From: Streptomyces megasporus
GTDB lineage: Bacteria > Actinomycetota > Actinomycetes > Streptomycetales > Streptomycetaceae
Direction: 5' to 3'
Length of the DNA: 64,000 nt
NCBI RefSeq assembly: GCF_000718985.1
Contig: NZ_JODL01000020.1
Location: forward strand, 1-64,000
Under the pieces are notes generated by a model. The model saw only the letters and a program-made list of their open reading frames with translations. It was not told the DNA's origin and made no database searches. Positions within the stretch are counted from its first letter, which is position 1. The number at the start of each line of letters is the position of its first letter. This document shows positions 43,606 to 50,530 of this stretch, piece by piece. The position numbers and the translations under genes are program-made.

Positions 43606-46600
43606 GCACAGCGACCACCGCCACCCGGGTGGAGCACGACGTACCGGTCGCGATGCGCGACGGCGTGGTGCTGCGCGCCGACGTGTGGCGGCCCGACGAC
43701 GACCGGGCCCGGCCCGCGGTCCTCTTCCGCACCCCCTACGGCAAGTCCACCCTGGGGCTGGCCACCCTCACCCCGGCCCAGTGCGTGGAGCGCGGCTACG
43801 CGGCCGTCGTCCAGGACACCCGGGGCCGGTTCCGCTCCGAGGGCGACTGGGCCCCGCTGGCCTGGGAGCGCGAGGGCCCCGACGGGTACGACAGCGTGGA
43901 GTGGGTCGCCGCCCAGCCGTGGTGCGACGGCAACGTCGCGATGGCGGGCACCTCCTACCAGGCCATCGTCCAGTGGCTGGCCGCGATGGAGAAGCCCCCG
44001 CACCTGCGGGCCATCGCCCCGGCCATGTCCACCTCGGCGGAGCTGGACGCGGAGCAGACCGGCGGCGCGCTGCGGCTGGACCACGTCACGAGCTGGCTCG
44101 CCCTGACCGCCCTGGAGTGGGTGCAGCGGTGCGCGGCGGCGGGCGAGCCGGTCGATCCGCGCACCGTGGCCGAGGCCGTGCGGCTGCTCACCGATCCCGA
44201 GGAGATCCTGCGGCGGTGGCCGCTGACCGGCGTCCTGGACCACGAGGGCTTCCCCGGTCGGCTGCGGGACGTGCTGGAGGGCAGGGCCCGCACCATGGTC
44301 GAGTACCGGTACTCGTCCATCGACGTCCCCACCCTGTCGGTGGGCGGCTGGTACGACGTGTTCGCCCACGGCACCGTCGAGCTGCACCGCAGGATGCGCG
44401 GACAGGACCCCGAGCCCGGCCGGCACCGGCTGGTCATGGGGCCGTGGGTGCACTCCGGCCAACTCCCCCAGGTGCAGGGCCAGCTCAACACCGGTCTGTA
44501 CGGCTCCGCGCAGGGCAGCCGGCTCGCCGACCTCCACCTGGACTTCTTCGACCGGCACCTGCGTCCCGGCGACGGCTCCGAGACCCCCGCCCCGCCGCCG
44601 GTCCGCTACTTCCTGATGGGCGCCGACGAGTGGCGGGACGCGGAGAGCTGGCCGCCCCCCGAGTGCGAGTACCGCACCTGGCACCTGTCCGGCGGCGCCG
44701 CGCGGACCGCCGAGGGCGACGGCCGGCTGCTGTCCGGGGCCGTGCCGCGCACCGACGGCGAGGACACCTTCCGCTACGACCCGCAGGACCCCGTGCCCAC
44801 CCACGGGGGCCGGGTGTTGCAGCTCGGGCGGCTCGTCGCGGGCCCGCTGGACCAGAGCCACCTGGAGAAGCGGTCCGACGTGCTCTGCTACACCTCCGCC
44901 CCGCTGGAGAGCCCGCTGGACGCCGTCGGGCGTCACCGGGTCGAGCTGTTCTTCGCCTCCGACGCCCCCTCCACGGACGTGGTGGCCAAGCTCACCGACG
45001 TCCACCCCGACGGCCGTTCCGTGCTCGTCGCCGAGGGCAACGTCCGGCTCACCGGGCTCGACGAGGACGCGGTCACCGAGGTCCACGTCCCGCTCGGCGA
45101 CACCGCCTGGCGGTTCCCGGCCGGCCACCGGATACGGCTCCACGTCACCAGCAGCAACTTCCCCCATCTGGACCGCAATCCCAACACCGGCGAGGCCCCG
45201 GGACTGGCGACCATCCCGGTCACCGCCCGGCAGACCGTGCGGCACGGCCCCTCCCACCCCTCGGTACTGCGGTTGCAGGTCCGGCCGCACCCGAAGGCCC
45301 CGGACCGGGCGGACGGGACGACGGCGACCGCCGTGCCGGAGGCGGGCGCGGAGGGTCCGAGCGCGGTGGACGTCCCCGGGGACATTCCCGAGAACACCGT
45401 CGGGGACGTCCTCGGCGACGTCCCCGGCGACATCCTCGCCCCCGACGACCCTCGGGTGCCGACCGCCGAGCAGTGCGTCCTTGAGCCGCTGCTGCGACGC
45501 CGCGCCGCGGAACGTCCCCGGGACGTCTACGCGGTCATGCCGGGCGGGGAGGAGTGGACCTACGCCCGGACCTGGGAGGAGTCGGCGGCGGCCGCGGCGG
45601 CCCTGCAGTCGTTGGGCGTCGCCCGCGGGGACCGGGTGATGACCTGGCTGCCCAACGGGGCCGACGCCCTGCGGTCGTGGTTCGGCGGCAATCTCGCGGG
45701 CGCGGTGGTGGTGCCGGTCAACGTCTCCTACCGGGGGGCGATGCTGGAGCACGTCCTGGCCGACAGCGGGGCCGGCCTGCTGGTGACCCGTCCGGCCCTC
45801 GCCCGGCGGCTGACCGGTCTGGCCACGGCAAAGCTGCGCACCGTGGTGCTCCTGCCGGGGCCGGAGGACTCCGCCGACGAGCTGTGCGCGGCGCTGGACG
45901 AGCTGGCCGCCACGGAACTGCACGTCGTCGTCGGCCTCGACGGCTCCGCCGAGCGTTTCGCCCCGCCGGTGCCGGCACCGGAGCCCTGGGACACGCAGAC
46001 CGTGATCTACACCTCCGGCACCACCGGCCCCTCCAAGGGCGTGCTGTCCTCCTACGCGCACCTGTACAGCAGTTGCACCGCCGCCTTCCACGGCCGCACC
46101 ACCCGGCGGGACCGCTACCTGCTGCAACTCCCGCTGTTCCACGCGGGCGGCACCATCGGCGCGTACGGGATGCTCGTCCACGGGGCCTCGATCACGGTGG
46201 TCCCGTCCTTCCGGACCGGGGAGTTCTGGCCGCTGGTGCGGCGCACCGGCACCACCATGTGCACCCTGCTGGGGGTCATGGCGACCTACCTCCTCAAGGA
46301 GCCGCCGCGCCCGGACGACGCGGACAACCCCCTGCGGGAGGCGTTCGTCATCCCGCTGGGCGGGGACACGGTCGCCTTCGCCGAGCGCTTCGGGGTGCGG
46401 GTGCGGGCCCTGTTCAACATGACCGAGGTGTCGTGCCCGGTGATCTCCGAGCCCGACCCGGCCGTCCCCATGTACTGCGGGAAGCCCCGCCCGGGGATCG
46501 CGGCCCGGGTGGTGGACGAGCACGACCGGGAGGTGCCCGACGGGGAGACCGGCGAGCTGCTGCTCCGCCCGGAGCGGCCCTGGTCCTTCGCGCACGGCTA

Positions 46601-47111
46601 TCTGGGCCGGCCGGAGGAGACCGAACGGGCGTGGCGCAACGGCTGGTTCCACACCGGTGACGCCTTCCGGCGGCTGCCCGACGGCGGTCTGGTCTTCGTC
46701 GACCGCCTCAAGGACGCGATCCGCCGCCGCGGCGAGAACATCTCCTCGTTCGAGGTGGAGCGGCAGGCACTGGCCCACCCCCGGGTGCGGGAGGCCGCCG
46801 CGGTGGCCGTCCCCGGTGACGGCGGGGAGGACGAGGTGCTGCTCGTCGTCGCCCCGGTCGGCGGGGACGCGGAGGACGGCGCACGGCGAGAAGCCGACCG
46901 CGAGCCCCCGGACCCGGTGGAGCTGTCGCTGTTCCTGCGGGACCGACTGGCCCACTTCATGGTGCCCCGCTACCTGCGGGTGGTGGACGAGCTGCCGAAG
47001 ACGCCCACCGGCAAGCCCCGCAAGAACGTGCTGCGCGAGCAGGGCGTCACCGAGGACACCTGGGACCGGGAGGACGCCGGTCTGCGGATGAGGATGGAGA
47101 GGCTGACATGA
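43602..47111 (+). CDS. CocE/NonD-family hydrolase fused to acyl-CoA ligase
   Basis: A 1169-residue fusion. Residues about 1-570 are a CocE/NonD-type alpha/beta hydrolase. It has the nucleophile in AGTSYQ (Ser118), Asp252 in WYDVFAHG and His284 in PWVHSG, spaced as in cocaine esterase, followed by the jelly-roll domain. A linker with a GDVPGDI repeat (about 590-610) leads to an ANL ligase. The ligase has YTSGTTGPSKG (about 803), NMTEVS (about 941), TGDAFRR (about 1021), GENISSFE (about 1046) and the catalytic Lys in PTGKPRK (about 1133). The ligase would make acyl-CoA; the hydrolase could release, transfer or cleave an ester. Both active sites look complete. The fusion is unusual, and the frame is continuous. 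Confidence 0.88.
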   Translation: MSTATTATRVEHDVPVAMRDGVVLRADVWRPDDDRARPAVLFRTPYGKSTLGLATLTPAQCVERGYAAVVQDTRGRFRSEGDWAPLAWEREGPDGYDSVEWVAAQPWCDGNVAMAGTSYQAIVQWLAAMEKPPHLRAIAPAMSTSAELDAEQTGGALRLDHVTSWLALTALEWVQRCAAAGEPVDPRTVAEAVRLLTDPEEILRRWPLTGVLDHEGFPGRLRDVLEGRARTMVEYRYSSIDVPTLSVGGWYDVFAHGTVELHRRMRGQDPEPGRHRLVMGPWVHSGQLPQVQGQLNTGLYGSAQGSRLADLHLDFFDRHLRPGDGSETPAPPPVRYFLMGADEWRDAESWPPPECEYRTWHLSGGAARTAEGDGRLLSGAVPRTDGEDTFRYDPQDPVPTHGGRVLQLGRLVAGPLDQSHLEKRSDVLCYTSAPLESPLDAVGRHRVELFFASDAPSTDVVAKLTDVHPDGRSVLVAEGNVRLTGLDEDAVTEVHVPLGDTAWRFPAGHRIRLHVTSSNFPHLDRNPNTGEAPGLATIPVTARQTVRHGPSHPSVLRLQVRPHPKAPDRADGTTATAVPEAGAEGPSAVDVPGDIPENTVGDVLGDVPGDILAPDDPRVPTAEQCVLEPLLRRRAAERPRDVYAVMPGGEEWTYARTWEESAAAAAALQSLGVARGDRVMTWLPNGADALRSWFGGNLAGAVVVPVNVSYRGAMLEHVLADSGAGLLVTRPALARRLTGLATAKLRTVVLLPGPEDSADELCAALDELAATELHVVVGLDGSAERFAPPVPAPEPWDTQTVIYTSGTTGPSKGVLSSYAHLYSSCTAAFHGRTTRRDRYLLQLPLFHAGGTIGAYGMLVHGASITVVPSFRTGEFWPLVRRTGTTMCTLLGVMATYLLKEPPRPDDADNPLREAFVIPLGGDTVAFAERFGVRVRALFNMTEVSCPVISEPDPAVPMYCGKPRPGIAARVVDEHDREVPDGETGELLLRPERPWSFAHGYLGRPEETERAWRNGWFHTGDAFRRLPDGGLVFVDRLKDAIRRRGENISSFEVERQALAHPRVREAAAVAVPGDGGEDEVLLVVAPVGGDAEDGARREADREPPDPVELSLFLRDRLAHFMVPRYLRVVDELPKTPTGKPRKNVLREQGVTEDTWDREDAGLRMRMERLT

Positions 47112-48037
47112 CGGCTCCCGCGTACGACACGGAGACCGCGGAGACCGCCCCGGCCCCGGACGTCGGGGCCGTCACCTCCGGCGGGCGCCCGGACCCCGGC
47201 GCCCGGGGCCGCTTCGCGGCGTTCGCCGACCGGGTGTCCGCCGACCCCGCGGTGCCGCTGCTGGCCTCCCTCCACGAGGGCGTGGCCGTGCTCCGGCTGG
47301 ACCGGCCCGAACGACGCAACGCCCTCACCCTCCCCCTGTCCGGCGCCCTGCTGGAGGGCCTGGTGCGGGCCGGCGCCGACCACCGGGTGCGCGCCGTGGT
47401 GCTGCGTGGTTCCGGACCGGCCTTCTGCGCCGGGGACGACGTGCCCAGCGTGCGGCGCTGGCTCGACGGCGACCGCGCCGACGTGCCCTTCGACCCCGTC
47501 ACCTCCGACGCCCACTACCTGCGCATCTGCGAGCAGATGCTCCACCTGCCGAAGCCGGTGGTGGTGGGGTTGACCGGGGCGACGGCCGGGGCCGGTGCGG
47601 AGATCGCCTGCGCGGCGGACTACCGGCTGGCGGACGACACCGCGGCGATCGGCAGCCGGCTGGCCTCCGTCGGACACGTGGGCAACGTCGTCCTGATGTC
47701 CCGGCTGGTCGGCCCGGCGCGGGCGACCGAGATCTACCTGACCGGGCGGATGGTGCCCGCCGCCGAGGCGCTCTCCCTGGGGCTGGTGGACCGGGTGGTC
47801 CCGGCGGCCTCCTTCGAGGCGGAGCTGGCGGAGACGGCGCGGCGCTTCGCCGCCCTGCCCACCCGTTCGGTGGGCCTGTTCAAGGAGCTGCGGGAGCGGT
47901 CCTGGGGGCAGCCGGCCGAGTACGGTCTGCGGCTCCAGGACGCGTACCACCTGCGCACCCACGACGAGGTGCGCGACGCCGCCGAGGGCCTGGACGCCTT
48001 CGTCGCGCGGCGTCCGCCCCGCTTCGAGGGCCGCTGA
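47108..48037 (+). CDS. crotonase-family protein missing one catalytic Glu
   Basis: A 309-residue crotonase, last gene of the long operon, with an N-terminal extension of about 45 residues. The oxyanion segment SGPAFCAGDDVP (about 104) is present. The first catalytic Glu is kept (GAGAEIACAADY, about 165), but the second, in the usual PE-LGxxPG segment, is replaced (SRLASVGHVGN, about 185). Simple hydration is therefore unlikely. Isomerisation, ring closure by oxa-Michael addition or another crotonase reaction is possible. Crotonase-like cyclases occur in macrotetrolide pathways. ATGA overlap with the CocE-ligase gene. Confidence 0.85.
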   Translation: MTAPAYDTETAETAPAPDVGAVTSGGRPDPGARGRFAAFADRVSADPAVPLLASLHEGVAVLRLDRPERRNALTLPLSGALLEGLVRAGADHRVRAVVLRGSGPAFCAGDDVPSVRRWLDGDRADVPFDPVTSDAHYLRICEQMLHLPKPVVVGLTGATAGAGAEIACAADYRLADDTAAIGSRLASVGHVGNVVLMSRLVGPARATEIYLTGRMVPAAEALSLGLVDRVVPAASFEAELAETARRFAALPTRSVGLFKELRERSWGQPAEYGLRLQDAYHLRTHDEVRDAAEGLDAFVARRPPRFEGR

Positions 48038-48078
48038 GTCCCGGGGGCGGCCCGCTCCCCCGGGGCCGCCCCCGACCA

Positions 48079-48115
48079 CGGGCGGGAGGGCGCGGCGTCA
48101 CGTCCCTCCCGCCCG
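48079..48115. terminator. bidirectional hairpin terminator at cluster end
   Basis: A perfect 12-bp stem (48079-48090 with 48104-48115) with 13-nt loop lies in the 98-nt gap between the convergent biosynthetic operon and the amidohydrolase operon. It can stop transcription from both sides. Confidence 0.65.
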
Positions 48116-48135
48116 TTCCGCCCGGCTTCCGGCGG

Positions 48136-49167
48136 TCACCCCGTCCCTGTGACCGCCGGAGCCGGGCGTCGGTGCCGGCGCGGGCCGTCCAGCATGCGCA
48201 GGGCGTTCCCGGACAGCCAGTCCGCGGTGATCTCCTCTCCCAGTCCCAGGGCCTCGACCTCGGCGGCGAGGACGCCCACGGGCAGCGGGTTCACCCAGGT
48301 GGAGGTGCCGAACAGCACGCGGTGCCGGGCGAGGGTGCGGGCGTGGTGCAGCAGGGGCTCCCAGCCGGAGCCGGGCGAGGCCATGTTCCGTGCCCGGTGG
48401 GAGGAGAACTCCAGGTACACCCGGGGGTGGCGGGCGGCCGTCAGCAGCGTCTCCATGACGTCCGGCCAGCCCGCGTGCCCGGCCACGAGGGTCAGCCGCG
48501 GATGGCGGGCGGCCAGGGCCTCCAGGGTGCGCCAGCTTCCGATCCCGGTGGGGCGGCCGGCCGCGAAGTGGTGTCCGGTGTGCAGCCAGACGGGCAGGTC
48601 GGCCTCGGCGGCGGCGCCGAACACCGGGGTGTGCGCGGGGTCGGCCGCGTCGGTCCCGTCGAGGAAGGGTATGACGCACAGTCCGGTGGCCCCGGCCCGC
48701 ACGGCGCGGTCCAGCTCCGCCAGCGCCGCGCCCGTGTCCCCCAGCGCGATCCCGGCCCACACCCGGACCCGGTCGCGGAACCGGGAGGTCAGGTCGAGCA
48801 CCCGGTCGTTGACGGTGTCGCCGTCGGGCAGCCGCTCGGGGCTGCCCATGGCGATCTCGGCGACGACGCCCTGCGCGGCGCGGTCGGCCAGGTACGCCGC
48901 CAGGTCCGGTTCGGGTCGGTCCCGCGGCAGCAGCACGTCCACCGCCGCCTCCCAGCCGTCCGCGAGCGCCGCGCGGTACGCGCCGTGGTCGGCGCCGAAG
49001 AACCGGGCGAAGGACTTCGAGAACACGTCCAGGTACTCCGCGGCGCCGTGGGTGAAGCGTCGCAGGTAGGCGCGCCAGGAGGCGTTGTCGTACAGCAGCG
49101 CGCACGCGTCGACGACGGGGGCGGCGGGTACGGCGGGAGCCGCGGCGCCGGTCGCGGGGTCGGTCAT
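48136..49167 (-). CDS. amidohydrolase-family (PF04909-like) protein with lost metal ligands
   Basis: A 343-residue TIM-barrel protein like the ACMSD/amidohydrolase 2 family. Recognisable parts are WLHTGHH (about 195), LVAGHAGW (about 225) and the LSGNALRML C-terminus. The N-terminal HxH metal-binding motif is replaced (VVDACALLYD, about 20), and the late Asp of the GSDxP segment is missing (LFGTSTWVNP, about 285). Metal binding is probably weakened or lost, so it may be a non-hydrolytic enzyme or a binding protein. Its ATG overlaps the regulator stop; it is the last gene of a three-gene operon. Confidence 0.75.
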   Translation of the reverse strand: MTDPATGAAAPAVPAAPVVDACALLYDNASWRAYLRRFTHGAAEYLDVFSKSFARFFGADHGAYRAALADGWEAAVDVLLPRDRPEPDLAAYLADRAAQGVVAEIAMGSPERLPDGDTVNDRVLDLTSRFRDRVRVWAGIALGDTGAALAELDRAVRAGATGLCVIPFLDGTDAADPAHTPVFGAAAEADLPVWLHTGHHFAAGRPTGIGSWRTLEALAARHPRLTLVAGHAGWPDVMETLLTAARHPRVYLEFSSHRARNMASPGSGWEPLLHHARTLARHRVLFGTSTWVNPLPVGVLAAEVEALGLGEEITADWLSGNALRMLDGPRRHRRPAPAVTGTG

Positions 49168-49616
49168 GCCGTCGGCCTCCTGGCGTCCTGGTACTCCTCC
49201 ACCAGCCGGGTCGTCTCCCTGACGTACGCCTCGAACAGCCCCGCCAGGTCCGCCAGACGTTCCGCGGCCGGCCCCTTGGCGACGGAGGCGCCGTCGCGCA
49301 GGGCCTCGCTGAACTTCCTGATCTGGAGGGTGTTGACCGTGAGCAGCCGCTCGATGTCCCCGACCACCTCGTAGCACACGCGGCGGCTGCCGGAGCGGGA
49401 GCTGCGGCGCACCAGGAACCACGCCTCCAACTGGCGGGCGGCCACGCTCAGGCCGCTCTTGCTGGCCCCCAGGTCCTTGACCATGGTGTCCAGGTCGACC
49501 GGCTCGTTGCGCAGCAGGAGGTAGCCCAGGAGACGTCCGGTGGTCTGCGGCAGACCCCACCGCTCCATCAGGCCTCCGAGGGAGGCGATGAACTCCGCCT
49601 CCGCCTCATCTGTCAT
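49164..49616 (-). CDS. GbsR/MarR-family transcriptional regulator
   Basis: A 150-residue winged-helix regulator. The GbsR-type start FIASLGGLMERWGLPQTTGRLLGYLLL (seen about 10-37), the recognition helix SKSGLSVAARQLEAW (about 52-66) and a wing with VRRSSRSGSRR are present, followed by a long C-terminal dimerisation helix. It overlaps the hydrolase gene upstream and the amidohydrolase downstream by 4 bp each. It most likely senses a pathway molecule and controls this operon, and possibly the exporter at 29.5 kb, which has a similar candidate operator. Confidence 0.87.
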   Translation of the reverse strand: MTDEAEAEFIASLGGLMERWGLPQTTGRLLGYLLLRNEPVDLDTMVKDLGASKSGLSVAARQLEAWFLVRRSSRSGSRRVCYEVVGDIERLLTVNTLQIRKFSEALRDGASVAKGPAAERLADLAGLFEAYVRETTRLVEEYQDARRPTA

Positions 49617-50425
49617 GTTCGACTCTTCTTTTCGAGGAAACGGGTGATCAACCGGTTGACGATATCGGGCCGGTCGAGGTTGGCGACGTGCCCGGCGCCG
49701 GGGATGGTGTGGAGTTCGCAGTCCGGGTCCCGGTCCTTCCAGCGCCGCATGTCCCGGCGGATTCGGCCGGTGCCGTCGTGCTCCCCCACCAGCAGCAGCT
49801 CCGGTTTGTCGATCCGGTAGCCGGCGTCGGGGGTCAGGGCCCGGGTGACGCCCCGCCAGGTGCTGAGGAACTGCCTGCGCCCGGTCTTCCGGAACACCTC
49901 CCGCAGGTAGTCCCTGCTCTCCTCGGTCTCGGCCGAGGCGTCGGCCATGGCGTCCACCAGGCGCCCGTACCGCACCAGCCGCAGGGCGGGGCCGGACAGG
50001 GCGAGGCTGATCCGGTCCGGCAAGCTCAGCGGGAGGGTGTTGCAGGACGCCCCGATGACGACCAGCGCCGCGACCCGCTCCGGGTGACGGCGCAGGAACT
50101 CCTGGCTGATGTTGCCGCCGATGGACTGGCCGAGCAGCACCACGGGCTCCCGCTCGCCCTCGTGGTCCAACAGCGCCGCGATGTCCTCGGCGGCGTCGGG
50201 GACCCGGAAGCGGTCGTGTCCGGACCGCGAGCGGCCGTGCGCCCGCACGTCCCACCGCAGGGTCCGGAAGCCGTGCTCGTGGAGCACGGGCACCTGGGGG
50301 TCGAACATCCGGTGGTCGGTGGCCGCGCCGTGGGTCAGCACGACCAGCGGGGCGCCGGGCGGCCCTCCCGTCCAGTAGTGGAGGCTCACCCGGCCTCTGT
50401 CCAGTACACGCTCCGCTTCATTCAT
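49613..50425 (-). CDS. alpha/beta hydrolase
   Basis: A 270-residue alpha/beta-hydrolase-fold enzyme. HG oxyanion segment LTHGAATDHRM (about 32), nucleophile elbow GQSIGG (about 98), acid in LLVGEHDG (about 212) and His in PGAGHVANL (about 240) make a complete Ser-Asp-His triad. It resembles esterases and lactonases of the 3-oxoadipate enol-lactonase type. As first gene of the operon convergent with the biosynthetic genes, it could hydrolyse a product ester (self-protection) or trim an intermediate. ATG 50425 has no good ribosome site; GTG 50434 is possible. Confidence 0.87.
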   Translation of the reverse strand: MNEAERVLDRGRVSLHYWTGGPPGAPLVVLTHGAATDHRMFDPQVPVLHEHGFRTLRWDVRAHGRSRSGHDRFRVPDAAEDIAALLDHEGEREPVVLLGQSIGGNISQEFLRRHPERVAALVVIGASCNTLPLSLPDRISLALSGPALRLVRYGRLVDAMADASAETEESRDYLREVFRKTGRRQFLSTWRGVTRALTPDAGYRIDKPELLLVGEHDGTGRIRRDMRRWKDRDPDCELHTIPGAGHVANLDRPDIVNRLITRFLEKKSRT

Positions 50426-50428
50426 CAC

Positions 50429-50445
50429 ATTCACAATAGACTAAA
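50429..50445 (-). promoter_or_regulatory. candidate operator of the hydrolase-GbsR operon
   Basis: On the minus strand TTTAG-N7-TGAAT lies just before the ATG at 50425 in an AT-rich patch. The same pattern (TTCAG-N7-TGAAT, 29386-29402) precedes the ABC exporter. TAGTCT (50443-50438) inside it could be a -10 box. GbsR autoregulation is inferred. Confidence 0.3.
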
Positions 50446-50530
50446 CGTCCCTGCTCGCGCAGGGTTCCTCACCCGTACGGGTGACCCTGCCGCCGTCCGG
50501 CCCGGACGGAACCGGCCCGTGGAGAGCCGG

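Noticed and set aside
43497..46955. 1152-codon antisense frame opposite the CocE-ligase gene
   Set aside because: A GC-bias shadow: the plus-strand gene has two intact catalytic domains and overlaps its neighbours correctly.
28500..50434. Acyl carrier protein gene in the cluster
   Set aside because: No 80-100-codon frame with a DSL-type phosphopantetheine motif was found; it must be outside the window or not needed.
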